Source: Variovorax sp. ZS18.2.2
GTDB taxonomy: Bacteria; Pseudomonadota; Gammaproteobacteria; Burkholderiales; Burkholderiaceae_C
Length of the DNA: 64,000 nucleotides
Direction: 5' to 3'
Assembly (NCBI RefSeq): GCF_024701975.1
Contig: NZ_JANLNM010000002.1
Span: 620,001-684,000 of the forward strand
The notes beneath the pieces are model-generated. The model was not told the origin of the DNA, made no database searches, and saw nothing but the letters and a program-made list of their open reading frames with translations. The position numbers were made by a program, and so were the translations under genes. Below, one piece after another: positions 35,815 through 43,644 of the stretch (its first letter is position 1; each line of letters opens with the position of its first letter).

Positions 35815-36554
35815 GCGCGAGCAATACGGCGATGGGCACAGAGAACGCGGCTGCCGCCCTCGAGGTACGCGGCCTGTTCGCGGGCTACGGCCGCATCGAA
35901 GCGCTGCACGGCATCGACCTGCGGTTGGGCGCCGGGCAGCTTGTTGCGCTGGTCGGCGCCAACGGTGCGGGCAAGACCACGCTGCTGCGCGCCATCTCGG
36001 GGCTCATCGAATCGCGCGCGGGCAGCGTGTCGCTGTTCGGCCGCGACATCAGCCGGGACAGCCCCGACAGGCGCGTGCGCGCCGGGCTGTCGCAGGTGCT
36101 CGAAGGGCGCCAGGTGTTCGGCCCGTTGTCGGTGCAGGACAACCTGCTGCTCGGCGGCTACACGCGGCCCGACGGGCGCGAGGAGCGGCTCGGGAAGATG
36201 TATGCATTGTTCCCGGTGCTCGAGGAAAAACGCCACCTCGCGGCCGGCACGCTTTCGGGCGGACAGCAGCAGATGCTGGCGATCGCGCGCGCGCTCATGA
36301 GCGAGCCCAAGGTGCTGCTGCTCGACGAGCCCTCGATGGGCCTGGCCCCCTTGCTCGTGCGCGAGATCTTCGCGGTCATCGCGCGGCTGAAGGCCCAGGG
36401 CATTCCGATCCTGCTGGTGGAGCAGAACGCGCGCGCCGCGCTGTCCGTGGCCGACCTGGGCTATGTGCTGGAGACCGGAAGCATCGCCCTGTGGGGCCCG
36501 GCCGGCGAACTGCTGCGCGACGAGCGCGTGGCCGGCGCCTATCTGGGCGTCTGA
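35811..36554 (+). CDS. livF: ABC transporter ATP-binding protein (LivF type)
   Basis: A 247-residue ATPase paired with LivG. Walker A GANGAGKTTLLRAISGLI, Q-loop region RRVRAGLSQVLEGRQVFGPLSVQDNLLLGGY, signature TLSGGQQQMLAIARALMS, Walker B VLLLDEPSMGLAPLLV and switch LLVEQNARAALSVADLGYVLETG are complete. It begins inside the livG stop. A 29-bp gap leads to the racemase gene, still on the same strand. Confidence 0.93.
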   Translation: MSASNTAMGTENAAAALEVRGLFAGYGRIEALHGIDLRLGAGQLVALVGANGAGKTTLLRAISGLIESRAGSVSLFGRDISRDSPDRRVRAGLSQVLEGRQVFGPLSVQDNLLLGGYTRPDGREERLGKMYALFPVLEEKRHLAAGTLSGGQQQMLAIARALMSEPKVLLLDEPSMGLAPLLVREIFAVIARLKAQGIPILLVEQNARAALSVADLGYVLETGSIALWGPAGELLRDERVAGAYLGV

Positions 36555-36583
36555 CGCAACCCTCGAAGTCAAGGTGAACAATC

Positions 36584-37663
36584 ATGCAAGACCTCTTCAT
36601 CCGATCCCTGCGCGCCAGGGCCGTCAACGTGCCGCTGGAGTTCCCGGTTCGCACCTCCGTCGGCGTGGTCGACACCTCGCCGCTGGTGCTGCTCGATATC
36701 GAGACGAACCAGGGCATCACGGGTCGCTCGTATGTTTTCACCTACACGCCGCTCGGCCTGGCGCCGGTGCGGGCGCTGCTCGATTCGCTGGAGCGCCTGC
36801 TCGAAGGCCAGCTCGTGGCGCCGCACGAAATCGAGAAGCTGCTGCAGGCCCGCTTCAGGCTGCTGGGCAACACCGGCATCGTGAAGATCGCTTCGGCGGC
36901 CGTCGACATGGCCGCGTGGGACGCGCTCGCGCAGCACCGCGGCCTGCCGCTGGCGGAACTGCTGGGCGGCCGCGTGAAGAGCATTCCGGCCTACGACAGC
37001 CACAGCATGGACGGCCCGCAGATCGGCCCTGAGCGCGCCAGGCGCGCGGTGGCGCAGGGCCTGAAGGCGATCAAGATCAAGATCGGCCACAAGACGCTGA
37101 AGGAAGATGTGCAGAGCGTCGCGCTCATTCGCGAAACCATCGGCGACGACGTGCACCTGATGGTCGACGTGAACCAGGGCCTGTCGGTGCCCGAGGCCAT
37201 TCGACGCGGCCGCGCGCTGGAGCCCTTCGGCCTCGCGTGGATCGAGGAGCCCACGCTGCAGGAAGACTACAGCGGCCACGCGCTGATACGCGATACGCTG
37301 AAGACGCCGGTGCAGATGGGCGAGAACTGGTTCAGCGTGGACGAGATGCACAAGGCCATCGTGGTCGGAGCGGCCGATTTCGTGATGCCCGACGCCATGA
37401 AGATCGGCGGAGTGAGCGGCTGGCTGCGCGCGAGTGCGCTGGCGGCGACCTATCAGATCCCGATGTCCAGCCACATCTTCGACGAGATCAGCGCGCACCT
37501 GCTCGCGGTGACGCCGACCGCGCACTGGCTCGAGAAGATGGGGCTGGCCGATCCGATCCTTGCCCGGCCGCTGGTGTACGAGAACGGCGCGGCTTTGGTA
37601 CCTGACGTGCCCGGCGTGGGGATCGAGTGGAACGAAGAGGCGGTGGAGCGCTTCGCGGTCTGA
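36584..37663 (+). CDS. mdlA: Mandelate racemase
   Basis: A 359-residue enolase-superfamily enzyme, the same length as P. putida MdlA. Every catalytic and metal residue falls at the same number as in that enzyme: K164 and K166 (AIKIKIG), D195 (MVDVNQ), E221 (WIEEPTLQ), E247 (QMGENWF), D270 (VMPDAMKIGG), H297 (MSSHIFDEISAHLL) and E317 (AHWLE). The N-terminal lid (PLEFPVRTSVGVVDTSPLVLLDIETN) is also shared, including the loop that closes over the phenyl ring. It interconverts (R)- and (S)-mandelate through an Mg-bound enolate, feeding the (S)-specific dehydrogenase encoded upstream. It is the last gene of the operon; the next gene is convergent. Confidence 0.93.
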   Translation: MQDLFIRSLRARAVNVPLEFPVRTSVGVVDTSPLVLLDIETNQGITGRSYVFTYTPLGLAPVRALLDSLERLLEGQLVAPHEIEKLLQARFRLLGNTGIVKIASAAVDMAAWDALAQHRGLPLAELLGGRVKSIPAYDSHSMDGPQIGPERARRAVAQGLKAIKIKIGHKTLKEDVQSVALIRETIGDDVHLMVDVNQGLSVPEAIRRGRALEPFGLAWIEEPTLQEDYSGHALIRDTLKTPVQMGENWFSVDEMHKAIVVGAADFVMPDAMKIGGVSGWLRASALAATYQIPMSSHIFDEISAHLLAVTPTAHWLEKMGLADPILARPLVYENGAALVPDVPGVGIEWNEEAVERFAV

Positions 37664-37742
37664 CGGGGCCCAAGTGGCCAGGCGGCGCGCTCCGCCTCGA
37701 ACGTCGGCCTGCTCGACTTCGCGATGGCCAACCTTGATCTGA

Positions 37743-38489
37743 TCAGCGCGCCCCGCCCGACGCAAGGATGTGGTTGCCCGTCACCCACCCGCCTTCATCG
37801 GAGGCGAGAAAAACGACCACGGGCGCAACGTCCTCGGTCTGGCCCATGCGCCCCATGGGCGTGGTCGAGACAACGTAGTCGACGATGGCCGACCCCACGC
37901 CCAGCTTTCGCAGCCCGTCGGTGTCCGTGGGACCCGGGGCGACGGAGTTGACGCGGATCTTTCGTGGCCCCAGTTCGGCTGCAAGCACCCGCGTGATCGC
38001 CGCGACCGCGGTCTTGGATGCGACGGGGAGCACGCTGTTCGGTCCGGGGTTCTCGACGCTCGACGAGGTGATGTTGATGACGCTTGCGCCATTGCCGTCG
38101 CTCTGTTCGGCAAAGGCCTGCGTGGCCAGCAGCGTCCCCAGGACATTGATGTCGAAGTGCCGATGAAAGTCGGCTTCTGTCATCGCTTCCAACGGGCCGG
38201 GTGCAAAGACGCCGGCGTTGTTCACCAGGACGTTGACGACGCCGAAGGCCTCGCTGGCTTCCTTGAACAGCCGCTGGACTTCTTCTTTCTTCGACACATC
38301 GGCCTGGACCGCGCGTGCCTTGCCGCCGCTGGCGGCAATCTCGGCAACGACCCGATCGGCGCCCGCGCGATCGCCTCCGTAATTGACCACGACGGCCGCG
38401 CCGTTCGAGGCCAGCCCCTTCGCGATGGCCGCGCCGATGCCTTTCGATGCGCCGGTGACGACAGCGACTTTGTTCGCCAGATTTTCCAT
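37743..38489 (-). CDS. SDR family oxidoreductase lacking the catalytic tyrosine
   Basis: A 248-residue classical-type short-chain dehydrogenase. The cofactor motif is TGASKGIG (12-19), NNAG is at 90-93 and the serine cluster NITSSSVENPG is at 139-149. The active-site motif should read Tyr-x-x-x-Lys. Here it is P155-V-A-S-K159: the DNA codon is CCC, so the catalytic Tyr is replaced by Pro. The nucleotide-binding N-terminal and RVNSVAPGPTDTDG segments are otherwise intact. It is the second gene of a minus-strand unit behind an ALDH that also lacks a catalytic residue. It may be a broken enzyme, a binding protein, or a variant with another proton donor. Confidence 0.9.
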   Translation of the reverse strand: MENLANKVAVVTGASKGIGAAIAKGLASNGAAVVVNYGGDRAGADRVVAEIAASGGKARAVQADVSKKEEVQRLFKEASEAFGVVNVLVNNAGVFAPGPLEAMTEADFHRHFDINVLGTLLATQAFAEQSDGNGASVINITSSSVENPGPNSVLPVASKTAVAAITRVLAAELGPRKIRVNSVAPGPTDTDGLRKLGVGSAIVDYVVSTTPMGRMGQTEDVAPVVVFLASDEGGWVTGNHILASGGAR

Positions 38490-38511
38490 GTGTGTTTCCT
38501 TTCAGTGAGGT

Positions 38512-39945
38512 TCAGGCGGCAACAGCTGACGCCGATACGATGGTTTTTGCTTCGAGAAAAGCTTCCAGGCCAAAGACGCCGTATTCCCGGCCCAGGCCGG
38601 ACTGCTTGAATCCGCCGAACGGTGCCGTGAGTGCGGGCCTGATCGCGTTGATCAGGACGCCGCCCGCTTCCAGCCTTGCCGCCACGCGCTGCGCTCGTTT
38701 CAGGTCGGAAGAAAAAACATAGGCCTGCAATCCGTAGGCCGAGTCGTTGGCGATACGCACCGCCTCTTCTTCGTCCTCGTAGGCCATCAGGCACAGCACC
38801 GGCCCGAAGATTTCTTCGCGGGCGATCTGCATGTCATTCCGCACGTTGATGAAGACGGTCGGCTTGACGAAATATCCCCGCACCAATTTCTCCGGTCGCC
38901 CCTCGCTGCCGACGACGAGGGTGGCGCCTTCTTTCAGACCGGCGCGGATGAAATGCTGGATGCGGTCGTACTGGGCCTGGTTGACCAGGGGCCCGATGAC
39001 CGTCGCCGGATCGCGAGGGTCTCCCACCTTCAGGCCCCCCACCGTGGTCTTGACGAGTTCGACGACCTCGGCGAGCCGCGCGCGCGGCACAAGAATGCGC
39101 GTGCCGGCGATGCAGGCCTGGCCGTTGTTGAGAAAGCCCGCGCTCAACGCGAGCGGTATGGCTTTGGCAAGGTCCGCATCTTCCAGAACGATCGTGGCGG
39201 ACTTCCCCGTGAGCGCCAGGCTCACGCGCTTCATCGTTTCGGCACCCGCACGCAGGATTGCCTTGCCTGTGGGCGTGGAACCGGTGAAGGAGATCTTGGC
39301 GATCGCGGGATGGATGCTGATCTCGTTGCCGACATCGGCACCACGGCCGATGACGATGTTGACCACACCCGGCGGCAAGCCGGCGTCATGGATGGCTTGC
39401 GCGATCACCTGCGTCTGGATCGGACTCAGCTCGCTGGGCTTGACCACGCAGGCGCAGCCGGCGGCGATGGCGCTCGCGAGCTTGCTGCAGATCGAACCTG
39501 CCGTGCTGTTCCAGGGCGTCATCAGCGCGGCAACACCCACCGGTTCCATGACCACGGTGGCTTCGCCCACCTGGCGGGTGAAGTCGTAGGCTTCGAGCGT
39601 CTTCACCGCATTGGCAAAACACTGCGAGGCGTACTCGCTGACCCATTGGGAGCGCGACAACGGTCCGCCGTACTCCTCGATGGTCGCTTCGCGGATCTCG
39701 TCCGTGCGTGCCAGGACGGCCGCCTGCAGATGCCGGAGCATGTCGATGCGCTCCTGCTTCGTGGTGCGCGCAAAGGCGGGTTGGGCGCGCTCGGCCGCAT
39801 CGATGGCCCGCCGCACGTCGTCGCGGTTGCCCAGCGTGACGGTGCCGATGAGGCCTTCGGTGGCCGGATTGATGATGTCGACGACTTCGCTGCCCTGCAC
39901 GGGCACGAAGGCGCCGTCGATGTAGGCCTGAGAGAGGTGGCGCAT
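38512..39945 (-). CDS. Aldehyde dehydrogenase family protein lacking the general-base glutamate
   Basis: A 477-residue ALDH superfamily protein (start 39945 with GGAG eight bases upstream; a longer frame to 39990 has no site). TPWNSTAGSICSKLASAIAAGC, FTGSTPTGKAIL, nucleophile C278 (NNGQACIAG) and EEIFGPVLCLMAYE are as expected. The general-base motif, normally ELGGK, is ALTGK, so the Glu near 244 is Ala. That would impair hydrolysis of the thioacyl intermediate, unless another residue serves or the acyl group is passed to another acceptor. It is first in a two-gene unit with the SDR, 22 bp apart, and divergent from a LysR gene. Confidence 0.9.
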   Translation of the reverse strand: MRHLSQAYIDGAFVPVQGSEVVDIINPATEGLIGTVTLGNRDDVRRAIDAAERAQPAFARTTKQERIDMLRHLQAAVLARTDEIREATIEEYGGPLSRSQWVSEYASQCFANAVKTLEAYDFTRQVGEATVVMEPVGVAALMTPWNSTAGSICSKLASAIAAGCACVVKPSELSPIQTQVIAQAIHDAGLPPGVVNIVIGRGADVGNEISIHPAIAKISFTGSTPTGKAILRAGAETMKRVSLALTGKSATIVLEDADLAKAIPLALSAGFLNNGQACIAGTRILVPRARLAEVVELVKTTVGGLKVGDPRDPATVIGPLVNQAQYDRIQHFIRAGLKEGATLVVGSEGRPEKLVRGYFVKPTVFINVRNDMQIAREEIFGPVLCLMAYEDEEEAVRIANDSAYGLQAYVFSSDLKRAQRVAARLEAGGVLINAIRPALTAPFGGFKQSGLGREYGVFGLEAFLEAKTIVSASAVAA

Positions 39946-40009
39946 GGAGACTGCTCCGTTTTCACCCGGAAATTCCCGGGTCATGAGCAATCTATGGCCG
40001 CTCGATCAT

Positions 40010-40031
40010 CTTGATAAGGTGGAAAATCAAG
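40010..40031. promoter_or_regulatory. Dyad between ALDH/SDR unit and lysR
   Basis: CTTGAT (40010-40015) and ATCAAG (40026-40031) are a perfect dyad over a 10-bp AT-rich centre. It lies 27 bp ahead of the LysR start and 65 bp ahead of the ALDH start: a LysR-type operator candidate. Confidence 0.45.
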
Positions 40032-40057
40032 AATGAGTCATCCCGAAATTCAGGACA

Positions 40058-40969
40058 ATGTACAAAACCGGACTGATCGAATTCGAGTCGGTGCTGGCCG
40101 TCGCGCGGCGCCATAGCTTCCGGGCCGCGGCCGTGGAGCTGGGCATGTCCACCTCCGCGCTCAGCAGCGCGGTGGCCGGACTGGAAGCGCGGCTGGGTGT
40201 TCGCCTGTTCCACCGGACGACCCGCAGCGTGTCGCTGACCGAGGCCGGGCACGAGTTCCTGGCCCAGGTCGAACCGGCGATTGCGCGGATTCAGGGCGCG
40301 ATGAGCGCCATCACCGATCACCGCGCCACGCCCAGCGGCACCATCCGGATCAACAGCTCGCTGGGCGCGGCCCGCATGATCTTCCAGCCGATCGTGCTTG
40401 AGTTCCTCCGCCGCTATCCGACGATGACGGTCGATATCGTCACCGAAGGTCGCATGGTCGATATCGTCGGAGAGGGTTTCGACGTGGGCATCCGTCCCGG
40501 CGAACTCGTGCCGCGCGACATGGTCCGTGTGCCGATCGGCTCGCATCTGCGCATGGCAGTGGTCGGATCGCCCGACTACTTCGCCAAGCGCCCGCCACCG
40601 CGCTCACTCGGCGATCTGGCCGCGCACCAATGCGTTCGCGCCCGCCTGCCCAGCGGCGCGCCCTCGCCGTGGGAGTTCCTGGCAGAAGGCCAGGTCCAGG
40701 CCGTCGAGGTGCCGGGCAATTTGATCCTCGATGCGCCGATCCTGATGCTGGACGCGGCGCGGCAAGGGCTGGGCCTGGCACAGATTGCCGAGTGGTACCT
40801 CCGGGAGGATGTCGCGAGCGGGCATCTGGTGCGTGTTCTCGACGACTGGATGGCGCCCTTTGCCGGGCTGTCTCTCTACTATTCCGGGCGCCGCCACATC
40901 CCTGCCGGATTGCGCGCCTTCATCGATCTCATCCACGAGGTGAATGAAGCGCGGACCATGGCGGGGTAG
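40058..40969 (+). CDS. LysR family regulator (AaeR/DmlR-like)
   Basis: A 303-residue LysR of the large branch whose N-terminus reads [59 protein letters not shown]. The effector domain begins [24 protein letters not shown]. This group often acts as a local repressor or activator of divergent dehydrogenase genes. The ALDH/SDR unit is divergent with a CTTGAT-N10-ATCAAG dyad between. Confidence 0.93.
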   Translation: MYKTGLIEFESVLAVARRHSFRAAAVELGMSTSALSSAVAGLEARLGVRLFHRTTRSVSLTEAGHEFLAQVEPAIARIQGAMSAITDHRATPSGTIRINSSLGAARMIFQPIVLEFLRRYPTMTVDIVTEGRMVDIVGEGFDVGIRPGELVPRDMVRVPIGSHLRMAVVGSPDYFAKRPPPRSLGDLAAHQCVRARLPSGAPSPWEFLAEGQVQAVEVPGNLILDAPILMLDAARQGLGLAQIAEWYLREDVASGHLVRVLDDWMAPFAGLSLYYSGRRHIPAGLRAFIDLIHEVNEARTMAG

Positions 40970-41006
40970 CTTCCCGCCGTTGTCCAGGCTCAGGCATGCC
41001 CCCGGC

Positions 41007-41258
41007 CTACTGAAGCTGAAGTGGCACGGTCTCTTGCGCCGAAGAAAACTGGGGCACGGGCGATTGGGGCGGACTGCTGGAGCCCACAAGATGCAGATCC
41101 CGCGGGTCGCAGGGCGCGGAGATCGACCTGCCGTCGAACCTCACCCGTATGTGCGAGTAGTTTGCGCTGGCAACGGTGCCGAACCGACCTTCGCAAATGA
41201 CGCGGTCGCCTCGTTGGAACGAGGCGCCGAACCGATCCCTGATGTCTTTGAAGCTCAT
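41007..41258 (-). CDS. Small hypothetical protein
   Basis: An 83-residue frame beginning MSFKDIRDRFGASFQRGDRVICEGRFG. The first 55 residues look folded: a short helix then a beta-rich segment (GDRVICEGRFGTVASANYSHIRVRFDGRSISAPCDPRDL) that resembles a small SH3-like or RNA/DNA-binding barrel. The tail is Ser/Pro/Gln-rich. There is no clear ribosome-binding site, and the frame stays open upstream to 41381 with implausible residues. No function is assigned. The codon pattern is consistent with a real gene, but this is the least certain protein in the region. Confidence 0.42.
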   Translation of the reverse strand: MSFKDIRDRFGASFQRGDRVICEGRFGTVASANYSHIRVRFDGRSISAPCDPRDLHLVGSSSPPQSPVPQFSSAQETVPLQLQ

Positions 41259-41380
41259 ACCTGGCCCGTGGAAATGGAAGCGCCATGGTCGGGGTGACCC
41301 GCGAATTTTTCTGTAAGGCCTTGGTGTTACGAACTGTAGGACAGGCCAGTCGCCGCGCGAGAGACAGCACCGATCGGGCA

Positions 41381-41404
41381 AGAAAAAGCCCGCACGAGGC
41401 GGGC
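41381..41404 (-). terminator. Intrinsic terminator of the candidate sRNA
   Basis: GCCCGC (41388-41393), loop ACGAG, GCGGGC (41399-41404). On the minus strand the stem is followed by TTTTTCT. It faces away from the Bug gene at 41630. Confidence 0.75.
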
Positions 41405-41470
41405 AAGGGTAGCCCCGAGAAGGGGAAGAGGGAGAAGACGAGGGCTACCGAAGTGAAGTCTAACGTACTA
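41381..41470 (-). ncRNA. Candidate small RNA with CU-rich loop
   Basis: On the minus strand, a 7-bp stem GTAGCCC/GGGCTAC (about 41409-41448) closes a 26-nt pyrimidine-rich loop (TCTTCTCCC, then TCTTCCCC). It is followed at once by a second stem, GCCCGC-N5-GCGGGC, with TTTTT. This is the layout of a trans-acting sRNA: an exposed CU-rich loop able to pair with GGAG-type ribosome-binding sites, then an intrinsic terminator. No protein gene on this strand lies upstream to need the terminator. The 5' end is a guess, with an AT-rich TTTTAATTAG stretch just upstream that may contain the -10 box. Confidence 0.5.
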
Positions 41471-41521
41471 ATTAAAACTGTGGTGCACCGTGTTCGGGCG
41501 GGATTGAAAAGCGGCCTTCAA

Positions 41522-41536
41522 TTCCAGGCAGTGGAA
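41522..41536. promoter_or_regulatory. IclR-type palindrome, copy 1
   Basis: TTCCA-GGCAG-TGGAA, flanked by AA, 94 bp ahead of the Bug receptor start. The same 15-bp palindrome, one base different, lies between the IclR gene and another Bug gene at 47623. Confidence 0.65.
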
Positions 41537-41629
41537 TAGGCGGGATGCGGCCGGACCACCTCCGGCCTAAGCTGGCGCACTGAGCCAAAAGATGGTCGCA
41601 CGCAGCGATACATCCTCCAGGAGACCCGC

Positions 41630-42622
41630 ATGCCCCCAACCTTCGCCCCTTCCCGGCGCCATTTCAACGCCATGGGAGGCGCACTCGCGCTCATGGCATT
41701 GGCCCCGCGCGCCTGGGCCGACACCACCTTCCCGTCGAAGCAGATCCGCATCGTCGTGCCGTTCTCGCCCGGCGGTCCCACCGACCTCATGGCGCGCGCG
41801 ATCGGCAAGATCATGTCGACCCACCTGGGTCAGCCTGTGATCATCGACAACAAGCCCGGCGGTGGCGGCGTCATCGGCATGAGCGAGGTGAAGCACCAGC
41901 CGGCCGACGGCTACACGCTGGTCTTCCCGTCGATCCTGGCGGTCACCAATCCGGCGCTGATGCCCGGTTATCCGTTCGATACCCTGCGCGACTTTTCACC
42001 GCTGACCGTGGTGGGTTTCGTGCCCCATGCCGTGGTGGTGCGCACCGATTTCCCCGCGCCTGATCTGCAGGCGCTCGTCGCGAGCGCGAAGGCCAGGCCG
42101 GAGGGCCTGTCGTACGGATCGTCCGGCAACGGCACCTCGGCGCACCTGGGGGCGGCGCTGTTCGCGCAGCGCGCCGGCATGCGCGCGACGCACGTGCCTT
42201 ACCGGGGTGCCGGTCCCGCGGTGCAGGACCTGCTGGGCGGGCAGATCCAGTTCATGTTCCTCGACATGAGCAGCGCCCTGCCGTTCATCCAGGCCGGCAA
42301 GCTGCGCGCACTGGCCGTTGCAACGGCCACGCGCTTCGAGGGGCTGCCCGCCGTGCGTACCGTCGCCGAGCAGGGCTACCCCGGCTTCGAGGTGCATGGC
42401 TGGTACGGCTTGCTGCTCAAGGCCGGCACGCCGGCGGCTGTGACGCAGCGCCTCTACGCCGAAGTCAAGCGCGCCCTCGACACGAAGGAAGTGCGCGATC
42501 TTTTCAAGGCCCAGGGCATCGCCCCCGGCGACATGCCGCCCGAGCAGTTCACGGCGCTCGTGCGCAGCGACCTGGCGATGTGGAAGCGCACGGTCGAAGA
42601 ACTTCACATCACGCTGCAATGA
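41630..42622 (+). CDS. Bug family periplasmic receptor (TctC-like), orphan
   Basis: A 330-residue receptor with a signal that begins SRRHFNAMGGALALMALAPRAWA, possibly a Tat signal. The pocket blocks are canonical: RIVVPFSPGGPTDLMARAIG, QPVIIDNKPGGGGVIGMSEV, YGSSGNGTSAHLGAALF and HVPYRGAGPAVQDLLGGQIQFMF. It is followed by a D-2-hydroxyacid dehydrogenase gene whose start lies 20 bp on, so both are one unit. The IclR-type palindrome upstream ties it to the Bug/enoyl-CoA hydratase unit at 43.6-47.5 kb. No TctAB genes are nearby. Confidence 0.93.
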   Translation: MPPTFAPSRRHFNAMGGALALMALAPRAWADTTFPSKQIRIVVPFSPGGPTDLMARAIGKIMSTHLGQPVIIDNKPGGGGVIGMSEVKHQPADGYTLVFPSILAVTNPALMPGYPFDTLRDFSPLTVVGFVPHAVVVRTDFPAPDLQALVASAKARPEGLSYGSSGNGTSAHLGAALFAQRAGMRATHVPYRGAGPAVQDLLGGQIQFMFLDMSSALPFIQAGKLRALAVATATRFEGLPAVRTVAEQGYPGFEVHGWYGLLLKAGTPAAVTQRLYAEVKRALDTKEVRDLFKAQGIAPGDMPPEQFTALVRSDLAMWKRTVEELHITLQ

Positions 42623-42642
42623 AAGCAAAGGAGCCCCTGCGC

Positions 42643-43626
42643 ATGCGCATCGCCATCCCCGACGACTACCAGGACTGCGTTCGCGGCCTCGACTGCTTCT
42701 CGAAGCTCGATGCCCACGAGACGCGCATCTTCAACGACACGGCCAAGGGCACCGACGCACTGGCCGAGCGCTTCGCCGATGCCGACGCCATCGTGCTGAC
42801 GCGCGAGCGCACGCGCATCGATGCGGCGCTGCTCGACCGCCTGCCCAGGCTCCGGCTGATCAGCCAGACAGGCAAGCTCGCGGGCCATGTCGACCTGGCG
42901 GCCTGCACGGCGCGCGGCGTGCTCGTGGCCGAAGGCAGCGGGGCGGGGTCCGCCACCGCGGAGCTGAGCTGGGCGCTCGCGCTCGCGAGCCGCCGGCACC
43001 TGGTCGACGAGGCCAACCGCATGCGCCAGGGGCTCTGGCAAGGACACCTCGGCCAGCAACTGGGCGGACAGCGCCTCGGCGTCTGGAGCTACGGCCGCAT
43101 CGGCCGGCAGGTGGCCGCCTATGGCCGCATCTTCGGCATGAAGGTCTGGGTCTGGGGCCGCGAGGCATCGACCGCCGCGGCGCGTGCCGACGGGTTCGAG
43201 GTGGCGCCGTCGCGCGAAGCCTTCTTCGCCGAGAGCGATGTGGTCAGCCTTCATGTGCGGCTCACGGCGGACACGCACGGGCTGGTCACGGCCGACGACC
43301 TCGCGCGCATGAAGCGCACCGCACTGCTGGTCAACACCAGCCGCGCCGAGCTGGTCGCCGAGGGCGCACTCGAGCAGGCGCTGCGTGCGGGCCGTCCCGG
43401 GTTCGCAGCGGTCGACGTGTACGAGCAGGAGCCCGTCATGGCGCAGGACCATCCGCTGCTCGCGCTGCCCAACGTGCTGTGCACGCCGCACATCGGCTAT
43501 GTCGAGAAGGACAACTACGAACGCTATTTCGGCATCGCCTTCGACAACATCAACGCGTTCGCCGAAGGGCGGCTTGCTGATGTCGTGAACCCCGAGGCGC
43601 TGGAGGCCGCGCGCCGCAGGGCCTGA
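42643..43626 (+). CDS. D-isomer-specific 2-hydroxyacid dehydrogenase family protein
   Basis: A 327-residue NAD-dependent dehydrogenase. The Rossmann motif is LGVWSYGRIGRQVAAYGRIFG (GxGxxG degenerate as W-S-Y-G-R-I-G). Catalytic Arg is in VSLHVRLT, Glu in DVYEQEPV, and His in TPHIGYVEKDNYERYF. The start at 42643 has AAAGGAG nine bases upstream; the ATG at 42619 overlaps the Bug stop and encodes that site, so it is less likely. Reduction of a 2-oxo acid, or the reverse, is expected. It is coupled to a Bug receptor under the shared palindrome. A hairpin straddles its stop. Confidence 0.9.
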   Translation: MRIAIPDDYQDCVRGLDCFSKLDAHETRIFNDTAKGTDALAERFADADAIVLTRERTRIDAALLDRLPRLRLISQTGKLAGHVDLAACTARGVLVAEGSGAGSATAELSWALALASRRHLVDEANRMRQGLWQGHLGQQLGGQRLGVWSYGRIGRQVAAYGRIFGMKVWVWGREASTAAARADGFEVAPSREAFFAESDVVSLHVRLTADTHGLVTADDLARMKRTALLVNTSRAELVAEGALEQALRAGRPGFAAVDVYEQEPVMAQDHPLLALPNVLCTPHIGYVEKDNYERYFGIAFDNINAFAEGRLADVVNPEALEAARRRA

Positions 43627-43644
43627 GCCGGCGGCGCGCTCAGG
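43622..43644. terminator. Hairpin between convergent genes
   Basis: CCTGAGC (43622-43628) pairs with GCTCAGG (43638-43644) across a GC-rich loop, filling the 18-bp gap between the convergent hydroxyacid dehydrogenase and acyl-CoA synthetase genes. No T-run follows, so it may only slow polymerase. Confidence 0.3.

Noticed and set aside
41285..41539. 84-codon plus-strand frame opposite the candidate sRNA
   Set aside because: It is Lys/Arg-rich because it reads the purine-rich complement of the sRNA loop; no ribosome-binding site or family.
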